In this document: piece by piece, positions 25,261-36,620 of the stretch
Layout: each line of letters opens with the position of its first letter
Position numbering within the stretch: position 1 is the stretch's first letter
Assembly: GCF_022201045.2 (NCBI RefSeq)
Contig: NC_068561.1
Location: 14,719,001 to 14,783,000, forward strand
Reading direction: 5' to 3'
From: Citrus sinensis
Lineage: Eukaryota; Streptophyta; Magnoliopsida; Sapindales; Rutaceae
DNA: 64,000 nucleotides
Made by a program: the position numbers and the translations under genes
The notes under the pieces: generated by a model
Databases searched by the model: none
What the model was told of the DNA's origin: nothing
Seen by the model: only the letters and a program-made list of their open reading frames with translations

Positions 25261-26859
25261 CTAGGGGGATGTCATGGAGGTGAGCTTCTCTGGTGGTTGG
25301 TTAGAGAAATTTGCAAAACTCTGGCAGCTTACACAACTCCTGGTCTTCTCTTGCGCATCCTGGTGCATTGTCGGCCAGAAATATCCCTGCCTTAGAACCT
25401 TGTGGGCCAGGGATCTCCCGCCAGAATGATTTCCGCAAATTCCTTTATTTACTTCTCTCAGTACATAATCCGCGTCGTCCTCATCCAGACACCGAAGGAA
25501 CGGTAGTGTATATCCTCGCCGATACAGTACCCCATCAATCATCGTGTATCTCGAGGCCTGGGCTCTAATCTTGCGAGCTTGCAGCTTATCTGGTGGTAAT
25601 AGCCTGTCTCTAAGGTATGAAACTATCGGGTCCCTCCACGAGCGTTTTTGTTCTATCCGCAACACCCCCAAATTCTGATCGATACTTGGGCTGGACTTCA
25701 CCTCCAGAGGGACCGCCTTTGGTATTTTTGGGTCGGCTACTGCTGCCATCCTAGCCAAAATGTCTGCTCGACTATTCTGCTCCCTGGGGATTTGTATCAC
25801 CTCCACTGTTTCGAACTTCCCCATCATCTGCCTGACTATCTTCAGGTACTGCTCCATCTTCTCTTTTCTTGGTTGGAATCTTTCACTGACATGATTCGCA
25901 ACCAGCTGGGAATCAGTTCTGATATTAACTCTGTCTGCTTTCACGGCCTTAGCCAATTCCAGACCTGCTATCAAGGCTTCATACTCTGCCTGGTTATTCG
26001 TGGCTGCAAATTCCAACTTTACAGCATAAGAGATCTCCTCCCCCTCTGGGCCTTCCAAGACAATCCCTGCTCTTGAACCCCGCTCCCCTGATGACCCATC
26101 CACAGACACCTGCCATACTTGAGTTTCGTCATTGCCTATAACCGCATCTTGTTGATCTAAGCATACTTCGGGCTCTGTGAATTCAGCTATGAAATCGGCC
26201 ATTGCCTGGGCTTTTATCGCTGCACGGGGTTTATAGTCTATGTCGAACTCGCTCAGCTCTACAGCCCACTTGACGAGCCGACCAGAGGCATCTGGCTTGT
26301 GCAGAGTCTGACGTAATGGCTGGTTTGTTATTACTGAGACCGGGAATGCTTGAAAATATGGCCTCAACTTCCGAGCAGCAACCACAAGGGCAAGTGCCCA
26401 TTTCTCCAACGGCGGGTATCTGGTCTCAGCGTCGAGCAGGGCCTTGCTGGTGTAGTATATCGGATACTGAACTCCTTCTTCCTCTCTCACCAGAACAGAA
26501 CTGGCGGCCCGATCTGATATCGCCAAATACAGATATAACTTGTCCCCATCCCTTGGTGTGGACAGCAGCGGAGCTTGTTGCAAGTATTGCTTCAAGTTCC
26601 GGAAGGCTTCCTCGCATTCTGGGGTCCATTCTGTTTTCTTTCCCCTCCTTATCACTTGAAAGAATGGCTGACACTTATCTGTAGCCTTAGATATGAATCT
26701 GCTCAACGCCGCCAACCTCTCCGCGAGGCTCTGCATCTCCTTCAGGTTACGAGGAGACGTCATTTGCACAATCGCCTGGATTTTCTCGGGATTTGCTTCA
26801 ATCCCCCTATGGCTCACCATGAATCCAAGGAATTTCCCGACTCGACCCCAAAAGCACAC
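25261..26859 (-). pseudogene. Tat element RT C-terminus, RNase H domains and integrase zinc-binding region
   Basis: Open for 532 codons. It starts with the RT connection (KFLGFMVSHRGIEANPEKI) and an RNase H-like region (LYLAISDRAASSVLVREE). A second, plant-type RNase H follows (WQVSVDGSSGERGSRAGIV, then NNQAEYEALIAGLELAKAV and IRTDSQLV). Two RNase H domains are a Tat-lineage trait. The end holds the HHCC-type integrase N-terminus (ICGNHSGGRSLAHKVLRQGY, then CVSCQ). Its start overlaps the previous RT frame in another phase, so a frameshift lies near 26840. Confidence 0.9.
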
Positions 26860-27488
26860 TTCTCCGGGTTGAGCTTCATCTTATACTTCTTCAAAAGCTC
26901 GAATGTCTCCTCGAGGTGTCTGACATGTTCCTTCGGGATTTTGGACTTGGTGATCATGTCATCCACGTACACCTCCATGGTTTTCCCAATCAACGGCTTA
27001 AAGACTTTGTTCACCAGCCTTTGATAGGTGGCCCCAGCATTTTTGAGACCGAACGGCATTACCCTGCAACAGAACAAACCTTGGTTAGTGATGAAAGCCG
27101 TGCTCTCCTCATCCTGCTCGTACATGGGGATCTGGTTGTATCCCGAGAATGCGTCCATGAAGCTAAGCAGACCATGTCCAGCCGTTGAATCTACTAGCTG
27201 ATCGATCTTTGGTAAAGGGAAGCTGTCTTTTGGGCACGCCTTATTGAGGTCTATGAAATCCACACACATCCTCCACTTGCCGTTTGCCTTCTTTACCAAC
27301 ACCACATTCGATATCCACTCAGGGTAACTGACTTCCCGAATGAACCCTGCTCTCAAGAGCTTCTCCACCTCGCCATTTATAGCCTCATACCTCTCCTGGT
27401 TGAAGCACCTCCTCTTCTGCCTTACTGCCCGGGCACATTTCTTTATTGCCAGCTTATGACATGCTACCTCAGGGTCAATCCCTGGCAT
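26814..27488 (-). pseudogene. Tat element reverse transcriptase core
   Basis: It carries the Ty3/gypsy RT blocks in order: NGKWRMCVDFIDLNKACPKD, DAFSGYNQIPM, TYQRLVNKVFKPLIG and the catalytic YVDDM. All catalytic Asp residues are present. It is split from the protease frame by a TAG at about 27524-27526 (KCL-stop-AHADVFAW) and from RNase H by a frameshift near 26840. Confidence 0.9.
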
Positions 27489-27524
27489 ATCTTCATGTGT
27501 CCAAGCAAATACATCAGCATGAGC

Positions 27525-28931
27525 CTATAAGCATTTCACCAACTCCTGCTTTTGCTCTCCCTTAAGTCTCGACCCGATTCTGATCGTCTTTCCCGGGTTC
27601 TCTGGTCCCAGGCTTACTGTTTCCAGATCTTCTACAGGTTCTTGTTTGCCCTTCTTGTTTTCCACTCGGGTATCGAGGGATGTTATCTGCAGTGCTTCCC
27701 TTGCTGCCGAGGAGTAGCAGCTTCTTGCGATCCTCTGGTCTCCTCGTACCACTCCTACTACCCTATTCACCCGGTACTTCAGAGCCAGATAATGGTTGGA
27801 CAACACCGCTTTGCTCATCCTTAAAAATGGCCGACCTAGGATCATCTGGTAAGGACTTTCTTCATCCACTACGACAAAGTCCAGTATCATTGTTCTGTCT
27901 GTCGGGGAGCTCCCAATTGTGATAGGCAGCTCGACCACGCCCAGAGGGACCAGCTTCCCTCCTCCGAACCCCTTCAAGGAGGTATTGGTGTATTCCAACT
28001 TCCGGTCGGCTATTCCCATCTCTTCCAGGGTTGACTTAAATAACACATCAACTGAGCTCCCCGTATCAATCAGTATCCGATCAAACTTCTTGCTAGCGAC
28101 AGTAGCCTTGATGATTAAAGCATCCTCGTGGGGGTATAGAATCCCTTCCTCATCCTCATCCGTCCACATGATCGGCACTTGCCTGACTCTTGCTCGTTTG
28201 GCTGCTGGGGTGCTGAAGAGTACCTCTTTACTGGTCATGGCGTACCTAGCATAATTTTTTCTCGATCTGTTGGAATCTCCGGCCAATGTTGGGCCCCCAG
28301 CTATCATTCTTACTGCGGGCTGTTCGCGCCTCAAGTTTCTACCACTTTGCTCCCCTTCACCTGTTGTGGCCACCATCGGGAAGGTCCCATCTATAAACTC
28401 GTCCAGGTACCGATTTCTCACCAAATCTTCGACCTGGGTCTTGAGATCTCTACACTCTGCTGTGGTATGGCCATGAGTGCCATGGAACTTACAATAACGT
28501 CCTCTATCCCTCCTGTTGGGTAGCTTTGTTATTGGTGTAGGGAGGTGCAGCAGCCCTCGATCCTTTATGGCCTCGTACACCTCATCCAGGGACATCTTCA
28601 AGGAAGTGTACCGCCCATAGTCCGGGTTCTGGTCGATCAGGTACACTGCTCTTTCTTTGTTTGCCCCGCTCTGAGTTGGGGGCGGTGGAAGTACTTCTGG
28701 TCTACTCGCTCTGCTATCGTGGGGAAGACCACCAGATGCCGACTCATGCCTTCTCCAAGGCTCCCTAGCTGGGGAACAAGGAGGTTGCGCCCTGCTGCGC
28801 TGATACTGTGGTGGCCTCTGATGAGGCTGGTAAGCAGTTACCCGACCTCCTGCTCCACCACTGGAGGCCTGGTGGTTCCTCCTCCTGATCGGTCCATTCC
28901 CCGGTAATGCTTTCTTCTCTTTCCTCCCCAA
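27525..28931 (-). pseudogene. Tat element gag C-terminus and aspartic protease
   Basis: 468 codons. A zinc-knuckle-like YCKFHGTHGHTTAEC (Tat-type Cys/His spacing) sits in the first third. The protease active site is ILIDTGSSVDVLF, with the later ILGRPFL flap-end motif. The first residues are continuous in sense with gag upstream in a different frame, so gag and protease were one polyprotein before a frameshift near 29000-29030. Confidence 0.88.
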
Positions 28932-28936
28932 CCCTT

Positions 28937-30037
28937 CTAACTGGTCTGTCTTAATCCATGCAGCCTTCTCCTCTTCAATTTCGATGTCTCTCTTAGCTTG
29001 TTCGTACGCAGCTCATACGTTTGAATCGCTGGGCTTCTCAAATTGTACCACAGCCTTCCTATCTTCACCCCTTCCTTCAATTCCCTTAACGCTTGAGGGT
29101 GGTTGAAGGCCCCCAAGTCGAGGACAGCCCGATGAAACCTCTTGATGAATTCCCGAAGGGTTTCTTGCTCCCCCTGTTTCATGCTTTTCAGCTCCATCAT
29201 GTCATCTTCCGGTGCCATTGCCCCACTAAACTGCTCCGCGAATTTCTGGCACATCTGCTCGAAGGTTTTAATGCTGCCCCGAGGAAGTTTCTTGTACCAT
29301 TCTCGTGCACGTCCCTCAAGGGAGAGTAGGAACACCCTGCACCTTTGGGATTGAGATAATCCTTGTACCCCGGTTATGTCGTTGAAGCACTCTATGTGCA
29401 CCAGCGGATCAGTTCTTCCCGAGTATCTGAGGTCTGGGAGGCGGAAATCTCTCGGAATAACTGCCTTCATGATCTCTGCTGCGAGCGGTGATTCTCCGTC
29501 CAGCATTATCCTCCAACCAGGGGCTCTGTTCCTTCCTTGCATGTCGTCAATTATCTGCGCTAGTCTGCGCACTTCCTCCTCCAGCTGCACTGCACGACCA
29601 GGGTCACGTGCTGCAACTTGATCCCGCTCTTGCTCTACATCATGCACGTGTTGCCTCAACTCTATTTCCTCTGCATTCACCACCCCGTCGTCCTCGTCAC
29701 CAGTCTGTCTTGCCGGGGACTGCTCTCGTTCTCTATGAAATTCTCCCCGCAGAGGTACGTTACCCCTCTCACCACCAAATCTCCCGGTGGTTTGACTTCT
29801 CCCCGCACTATCGGGACCTGGTGCCACTCCACCGCCTCTCACCCTTCCCTCTTGGGTTACCCCTCGCTCGCTCCGCAGCTCATGCAGGATGGTTGTCAAG
29901 GTTTCCATCTGCTTTTCCATCCGTTCCATCCGGTCGAACATGACTTTTTCCCGTGCCTCACTGACTATCTCCCTCAGCGTCACGGAATCGTTAAGCCTCC
30001 TATCACCCCCTTGTGCACTACTTCCTCCTGTCTCCAT
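28937..30037 (-). pseudogene. Tat element gag N-terminal part
   Basis: The frame opens with METGGSSAQGG just after the primer site. A long charged coiled-coil region precedes the retrotransposon gag core (VFLLSLEGRAREWYKKLP, then FEQMCQKFAEQFSG and TLREFIKRFHRAVLDLG). The last 20 or so residues (NKLRETSKLKRRRLHGL) are out of phase. The neighbouring frame gives the expected EQAKRDIEIEEEKAAW, so a one-base shift lies between about 28995 and 29030. Confidence 0.88.
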
Positions 30038-30093
30038 CGCTTTTCACTTGCTTCACCCTTCTCCTTGCTATCAACAGAAGCTTTTTGCTCTAC

Positions 30094-30111
30094 TCCCCAC
30101 AGACGGCGCCA
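30094..30111 (-). promoter_or_regulatory. primer-binding site of nested Tat element
   Basis: Minus strand TGGCGCCGTCTGTGGGGA begins three bases inside the 5' LTR border. The TGGCGCC start is typical of plant Tat/Athila-type elements. Confidence 0.8.
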
Positions 30112-30114
30112 AAA

Positions 30115-30966
30115 TGTTGATGCGGGATTCCGGTTCTCCTCGTTCTACGACCAGGATTTCTGCCCGATCAACTTCTTCACGACCAGAAGGTCTTCTCGTG
30201 AGGCTTCTTCTCCAGAGGTTCCTGCACACACAGACAAGTCAGAGTACGCCGGTTGTTTTCCCGGCGCAAACCCTCCGACGCTCAAGTCAGATATGAAGGT
30301 TCGGGGAACGCTCGCCACAGATCTTATGGCTTTTTCGTCGTTTTCTCTTCTTTTGAATTTTCTTTTTTAATCTCAAAAATGCTAACCCTTTTACCTTCGT
30401 TGGCTACCTTTTTATAGGCTTCCCCTGAATCCCAGTCTTCCACTTTTTTCGAGACGGTATGGGACTCTGACTGCTGCTTATGGGTAAACGCGGGATCTTG
30501 CGTGTTACGCCACGGTTCTGGGGAAAGCGTGGCTGTCGTGGTTCTGTGAGATCTTGCGTGTTACGCCACGGTTCTGGGAAAAGCGTGGCTGTCGTGGTTC
30601 TGTGAGATCTTGCGTGTTACGCCACGGTTCTGGGGAAAGCGTGGCTGTCGTGGTTCTGTGAGATCTTGCGTGTTACGCCACGGTTCTGGGGAAAGCGTGG
30701 CTGTCGTGCCTAGATTCTCGGGCTGGGGAGCCTGTCTTGCCAACTGCCGTCGACCGGGTCTCCTCGCCTCTCGACCTCTAGCCGGAATGGCCTTATGCCT
30801 CTTACAGGAAATTGGCCTCGCGGATGACGTGCTCGTGGATGAGCAGGATATTTCTGCTCCTGTTCCCCCGCGCACCAGGCTTTTACGGGACATACCGGTT
30901 CGCAGAACTCTGCCATCAGATATCTGCTCACTATGCTTGGTCTCGTCGACGTATTTCTCCCAAACA
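30115..30966 (-). repeat. 5' LTR of nested Tat element (852 bp)
   Basis: It pairs with 18817-19613. It holds four copies of the 56-bp unit between about 30493 and 30710, one more than the other LTR, which explains the 55-base length difference. Confidence 0.9.
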
Positions 30967-30971
30967 TAGAG

Positions 30972-31029
30972 AATCCTAAAATAATAAAATCCTAGAATCT
31001 TAAAATTTCTAAAATAACTTCCTACATTA
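30972..31029 (-). repeat. 3' LTR of outer element, proximal remnant
   Basis: It matches the end of the right LTR (aaaataataaaatcctagaa, then ataacttcctaca). It is the part of the left LTR beyond the nested insertion. Confidence 0.85.
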
Positions 31030-31137
31030 GTCCCCCTCATTTAGAAAAGAACTCGTCCTTGAGTTTGGCTCGTACAGTGCCTCATCATCTGGAGGGTATT
31101 CGAATAGATCAACCACATTGAATATGTGAGAGATATT

Positions 31138-31917
31138 CTAGTTATCTAGTAGTTGGAGTACATAAGCGTTGTCATTAATCTTTCGTACGACACGAAATGG
31201 TTTGTACTTGCGCTTCTCCAATTTAGTGCGAATACCAGGTAAACGATTTCGCCGCAAATGCGCCATCACCAAATCACCCTCTTGAAACGCCTTCTTGCGT
31301 CGATGCTTGTCTGCCTCACCCTTGTACTTAGCATTCACAGCCTTTAAATGGGCTCGTACCTTGGCATGAATATGTTTTTTTGCCACATTATCCGCTGCTT
31401 TACTCCCTCTTACTGCTGCGGGCATGATAGCCAGATCACAAACCTGTCGTAGGGAACAAATGTAGACAACCTCAAAAGGGGTCTTACCAGTAGATCGATT
31501 CACCATACTATTGTAAGCAAACTCGACCTGAGGCAAGGCAGTTTCCCAATTTTGTTGCTTGTCACCATGAACACAGCGCAACATGTTTCCCAAAGTGCGA
31601 TTGACCACCTCCGTTTGACCATCCGTCTGGGGATGGAAGGCACTACTAAACCGCGACTGTGTGCCAAACTTATCCCAAAGGTGTTGCCAGAATTTGCTGA
31701 TAAACTTCACATCCCTATCATAAGTAATAGTCTTTGGAGCACTATGCAAATGTACTATCTCACGAAAGAAAAAATGCGCCACTGAAGCAACATCTTCCGT
31801 CTGCTTACAAGCAATAAAGTTCGCCATCTTCGAAAATCTATCAATTACCACCACTATTGAATCACGACCAATCCTTGTACGTGACAATCCCAATACAAAA
31901 TCCATGGATAAGTCCAA
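31138..31917 (-). pseudogene. outer Ty3/gypsy integrase
   Basis: 259 codons. The catalytic Asp of the first block (VVVIDRFSKMANFI), the second Asp (TYDRDVKFISKFW) and the Glu block (HPQTDGQTEVVNRTLGNML) are all visible. After a stop at about 31137 the same frame continues with HIFNVVDLFEYPPDDEAL and NSRTSSFLNEGD up to the polypurine tract. This tail is characteristic of CRM/Reina-like chromoviruses. Confidence 0.85.
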
Positions 31918-32322
31918 CTAAATATTGTCTGGAACAGGTAGTGGCATGTATAACCCTGTGTTATGTGTATGTTTTTTGCCCTCTTGATAAATCTGACACC
32001 TTTACACAATCTTGCGCACATCCCTCATCAATTGTGCCCAATAATAACGCTCCTCCACAAGTGCTTTGGTCTTATCTCGTCCAAGATGTCTGCCCAATCC
32101 TCCTCCATGTAACTCACGGATAATCTATTCTCTTAAAGAACTTTGAGGCACACATAATTGGTTGGCCTTGAATAAGTACACATCTTGAATGAGGAAATCC
32201 TTTGCATTCTGATGATTGATGCAACAATCCTAAATATGTGCAAAATCGTCATCCTCAGCGTATAACTCCTTTAAGCACTCAAAACTAGTAACTTCATTGA
32301 CTAAAGTTACTAGTAAAGTTGC

Positions 32323-32595
32323 TCACCTACTAAGTGCATCTGCCACTTTATTCTGCTGCCCAGATTTCTGCTTAAGAACAAAAGTGAACTTCTGCATGTA
32401 ATTCACCCATCTTGCAAGCATCTTGCTCAAGTTCTGCTGGCTATTAAAGTACTTCAGTGCTTGGTGGTCATTGTACAATACAAACTCTTTTTGAATCAAA
32501 TAATGCTCCCATGTCTTCAACGCCCTAAGGATGGCATAAAAATCTTGGTCGTAAGTAGACCACTTCTGCCGCACCTCATTCAACTTTTTACTCAT
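32323..32595 (-). pseudogene. outer Ty3/gypsy RNase H
   Basis: 90 codons with [20 protein letters not shown], the [11 protein letters not shown] block and the terminal KVADALSR. Upstream and downstream frames are broken by stops. A 43-base tandem duplication (attcttaggaaagaacaacc unit) at about 32612-32697 disrupts the RT-RNase H junction. Confidence 0.82.
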
Positions 32596-32913
32596 ATACT
32601 TAATTAGTCGCCATTCTTAGGAAAGAACAACCCCAATTCCCTTGCCAAAAGCATCATTCTTAGGAAAGAACAACCCTAATTCCCTTGCCAAAAGCATCAC
32701 ACTCGACCTCAAATAACTTGTCAAAGTTTAGCAAAACTAATACAGGAGCGGTGGACAATGTCTCATTTAATAAAGTAAAACTCGACTCTTCTTTTTCTCC
32801 TCATTCGAACTTTCTTTTCTTCAAGCACTCCGTAATATGTGCAGCTATAGTGCTAAAACCGCGAATGAACCTCCTATAAAATGTTGCTAGCCCGTGAAAA
32901 CTCCTAAATTCAC

Positions 32914-33442
32914 TTATTGTTTAGGCGTAAGCCATTCTCTAATAGCTTGTATCTTCAACTCAATAGCTATAATCCCATTCGTACCAATTATAAAACCCAA
33001 AAACTCCACATTACTCTGTAAGAAGCTACACTTCTTCCGATTAATGTAAAGTTTATTCTTTCGCAACACCTCCATAACCATTCTCAAATGCTCCAAATGC
33101 GTCACCACATCAATAGAATACACCAAAATATCATCAAAATATACTATAACAAATTTGCAAGAGAAAAGTTTAAAAACCTGGTTTATTAAGTGCATAAAAA
33201 GTGTTTGATGCATTAGATAATTTGAAAGGCATCACGAGCCACTCATACAACCCTTCATTTGTCTTGAACGATGTTTTCCACTCATCTTCAGACCTAATCC
33301 AAATATGATGATACCCACTGCGCATGTCTATTTTCGAAAAAATTCGGGCACTATCTAACTGATCTAGCAAATCTCGAAACATTGGAATAAAAAAATGATA
33401 CTTCACTGTAATCTGATTAATCCACCTGTTGTCCACACACAT
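32914..33442 (-). pseudogene. outer Ty3/gypsy reverse transcriptase (two overlapping frames)
   Basis: The 33442-33170 frame has [30 protein letters not shown] and [18 protein letters not shown]. The 33213-32914 frame has the catalytic IVYFDDILVYS and KCSFLQSNVEFLGF. The frames overlap, so a frameshift separates them. The YFDD motif itself is intact. Confidence 0.85.
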
Positions 33443-33590
33443 GCGACAACTCCCACCATTCTTTGGTACCAGGAAAGCTAGAATAACACACGGGCTTATA
33501 CTCTTACGAATGAAGCCCTTTTATAACAATTCATCAACTTGTCCTCGTAAAATCGCATGCTCATGAGGACTCATATGATAATGGGGCAAG

Positions 33591-35575
33591 TTAGGTAAAC
33601 TTGCGCCTGGGACTAGGTCTATATGGCTGGATATGTCGTAAAGGCGGTAGCCCTTTTGGCATCTTTGATGGGCTAATGTCAGCGAACTCAGCTAACAATG
33701 GTTGTACTTCTCCAGGAATAGAAGTCATTACAAACTTATCTTCTTTCTGTAGTTTCTTGCAACCATCACAATCTTTTTCTAAATGTCCCTTCACAATAGC
33801 TAGAAAATTCTTCCCTTCAGCCTTAGGATTTTTCTTCTTGTTTGTCAAAGGCACTAAACGAACTTTCTTACTATTCTACAACTCGTATACATTATCCCTT
33901 CCTCTATACACTGCGTCCATATCAAATTGCCAAGGTCTCCCCAATAAAAGATAGTACGCATCCATATCTACTACATCACACACCACATCACTCTTATAAA
34001 TCTTTCCAATGGAAAAAAGAACACGACATACTTCTGTCACTTGCATTTCTATCCCTTTTTTTATCCATCCGATTCTCTAGGGTACTGGATATTTTTCTGT
34101 TGAAAGTCCCATCACGTCAACTAATGCCTTGGAAATAATATTTTCACTACTATCACTATCAATTATCACATTGCATACTTTATCATTGATGGTGCCACAT
34201 GTTCTGAAAATCCTATTGCGCTGGTTATCCTCTTCAAATTTTGGCGCCAATAAAATTTTCTGCACAATTTAACAACTCTCCCTCATATGTTTTCAACTTT
34301 AAGCCCTCCTCATCGCCTTCATCTTCAACATTATTCACCTCTGCCTTGCCGACTTCAACCTCTACTAAATTCAAATTTTTAGAACGATAATCATTCGATC
34401 TATGCCCTAGTTCTCCACACTTAAAGCACTTACTCGGTATAGGCTTTGCATAAGGATTATTCTATTGTCTAGGTGGCTACTGCTATCTAGGCGGCGACTG
34501 CCTTGACTACTGCTGCACTGTTTGTTGTACTTGACTATTACCATGCCAAGTTTTTTGCTTGTTTTCAATTCCCACACTGTTTGGTCTATTCTGCACACCA
34601 GTGAGTTGTGTCTATTGAGCTCTAGAAATAACATGTTGCTTCTGTTCTTGTAACTTCTTTTCCCTAGCAACTGTTGTACCCATATCCCAAATCACGTCTA
34701 TGATTTCATCTTGCAACTCTTGCTTCAATCCGCCAAGATACTTTGTAATTGTTCAAAACTCTAGTTCATCCATATTATTTCTTGTATGGAAACGATAAAA
34801 TTCGTCCATACATTCATCAACATTGTGATTTCCTTGCCTGTAATTCTGATATTTCACGTACAACTACAGTTGGTAATCCGCCAGCTGTAAAATATTCTTT
34901 CATAATCCTTTGCATCCTAGGCCACGATTTGATCAGTGGCTTTCCCGCAACTCTTCTTTGATTTTGGACGTTTTGCGACCATGCGGATGTTGCGCCCTTC
35001 AATTTAAATGCCACAAGCTTAACTTTTTTACCCTGCGGAATCCTCATTTACTGAAAGAAATTTTCTACATCCAATATCGAATCTAAAAATTCTTTGACAT
35101 GCATCCCACCATAAAAATCTGCAATATCCGTTTTAATCTTGTATTCTGAACTCTTCCCATGCCTCCTATCATAATCCTCAGCGTTTTCTTCTTCTGAATC
35201 ACTGTCTAAGTCTTCACGCATGCGCGACTATACTCGCCTCGCAAGTTCTAGGTTCTGAGGTACCATTTCAAGATTGAAACCCTGTCGAACCTCTTCATTG
35301 TCATAATCCTGCGGTTGTTCATCGTGATTGACTCCTTGAATTCTTTCCTCACGATTAGCCCTTTGCTGTTGGCGTCTCTCTTGGTTTTCTTGCATGGAAA
35401 GTCTAAGACCCTTGAGTGCCCGCTCTATCACCAGCAATCTCGGGTTATAGACATCTTCCATTGCTTGCAAGGCTGCTTCTACGGCCGCCTGTCTGACGAC
35501 CTCCACAAACCGTGCCTGCATCCCTTGATCATCGTCTTCAGGATGGTTATTCCTTTGTTCGTGTGGTCGTACCAT
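33591..35575 (-). pseudogene. outer Ty3/gypsy gag and protease remains
   Basis: Gag starts MVRPHEQRNNHPEDDDQGMQ at 35575, just inside the primer site, and continues in broken frames (34817-35047: KKVKLVAFKLKGATSAWSQ). The zinc knuckle reads CFKCGELGHRSNDY near 34390-34440: the last Cys is Tyr, so it is disabled. Protease traces at 34077-34265 include NVIIDSDSSENIISKAL, where the usual DTGS/DSGS site reads DSDS. The 33591-33854 frame ends in the pre-RT segment ([20 protein letters not shown]). Clearly dead. Confidence 0.8.
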
Positions 35576-35605
35576 GATGACAAGCGAACTTGCTCTAACA
35601 CCAAC

Positions 35606-36007
35606 CAACGAAGCATAATTGTAAAGATAGAGAAAATAAGTTTATGAATAAAAAGTTTATTGAATAATTGAGTCTGAAAAGTTATTAAAATAATGACAAG
35701 GTCTCTCTATTTATAATAGAAGAAACCCACTTCCCTAAGTTAACTTAAAAAATGAAATTAAATCACAATTATAATGGAAATAAAATATACTTTCCCTAAG
35801 TTAACTTAAAAATGGGAAACTAAATCTTAAAATTCCTAAAATAAAAGATACTTTACTAAGTTAACTAAATCTCATACCTTAATTGACTCTAATAAAAATA
35901 GAAAATCCTAAAATAATAAATACTATAATTGACTCTAATTAAAATAGAAACTCCTAAAATAATAAAATCCTAGAATCTTAAAATTCCCAAAATAACTTCC
36001 TACATCA
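35606..36007 (-). repeat. 5' LTR of outer element (402 bp)
   Basis: It pairs with the split left LTR. Visible differences (several substitutions and small indels per 100 bases) are far more numerous than between the nested element's LTRs, so this element is older. Confidence 0.88.
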
Positions 36008-36612
36008 GTTAGTAATGTCGCCATTGTTCTATGATTTATAAGATTCCCAACAAAATGTGCTACAAAACTTTTTTTTTTAAAGTCCTAGTGCAAGGCCTAA
36101 ACCAACTGCACTAACTGAACTTCCATTGAGGACAATGCATCTTATTTTCCTATAATCTAAATTTTCAATGCCTGGCTAATCAGCACCAAATGATCAAATT
36201 GTCCATTCTAAGATAAGGTGCATTAGTGCTGGCATGATCCTTTTTTTTTTTAAATAACATGTCATTTGGTTTGAATAATAAAGATCTTGGAACCAACATA
36301 ATAATAATAATAAAGATCTTAATTTAGATCATTATTGTATCATATATTCATGATCCTCATCTCCCGACCAAACCAAAACCTCAATAAATCAATATTAAAT
36401 ACTATAATTACTAAAAAGATTGACTTTAATCGGGCTCAAAGAGTAGTCAATGAAGGGGGAAAAATGTAAAAAAAAAAAAAACAGTTGCTGGGGATACATA
36501 TGATCATTTTGCCAGCACATAAAAATGGCATACAAGAATCAGTATTGAAATAATAAATTTCATCATAAAAATTGTAACTAGGTAGGTTGAAAAATGCATG
36601 TAAAGATGGCAA
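36008..36612. other. spacer, no gene seen
   Basis: This is sequence between the outer retroelement and the hAT element, probably the original flank of SDR copy 2. It contains an ATA run at about 36299-36312 and nothing else recognised. Confidence 0.5.
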
Positions 36613-36620
36613 CTATTTTT

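Larger units (their letters stand above)
18817..30966 (-). mobile_element. Young Tat-lineage Ty3/gypsy retrotransposon nested in an older LTR (12.15 kb)
   Basis: LTRs at 18817-19613 and 30115-30966 both run TGTTGATGCGGG...CTCCCAAACA. A perfect 5-bp duplication, tagag, flanks it (18812-18816 and 30967-30971). The minus-strand primer site TGGCGCCGTCTGTGGGGA (30094-30111) directly follows the 5' LTR. Genes read gag, protease, RT, RNase H, integrase on the minus strand. An array of about 122-bp repeats and an opposite-strand ORF follow before the 3' LTR. This plan is known for the Tat group. The LTRs differ by few substitutions plus one extra 56-bp unit, so insertion was recent. Two frameshifts and two stops in gag-pol make this copy non-autonomous. 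Confidence 0.93.
18601..36007 (-). mobile_element. Old Ty3/gypsy LTR retrotransposon (outer element, about 5.25 kb without its nested insert)
   Basis: It lies on the minus strand, with its 5' LTR at 35606-36007. Its 3' LTR starts at 18601, is split at 18817-30966 by a younger element, and resumes to 31029. The LTRs start TGATGTAGGAAG (minus strand) and end near CTTCGTCA. Flanks gttgg (18596-18600) and gttag (36008-36012) match at 4 of 5 positions as a target duplication. Next to the 5' LTR, TTGGTGTTAGAGCA resembles an initiator-Met primer site. A purine run, AATGAGGGGGAC, abuts the 3' LTR. The order gag, protease, RT, RNase H, integrase and many stops show a dead Ty3/gypsy copy. The integrase tail (NSRTSSFLNEGD) suggests a chromovirus of CRM/Reina type; that placement is inference. 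Confidence 0.88.

Noticed and set aside
24424..30370. Many plus-strand frames opposite Tat gag-pol (for example 29618-30370)
   Set aside because: They are shadows of the minus-strand gag, protease, RT and integrase frames, which carry clear domain motifs.
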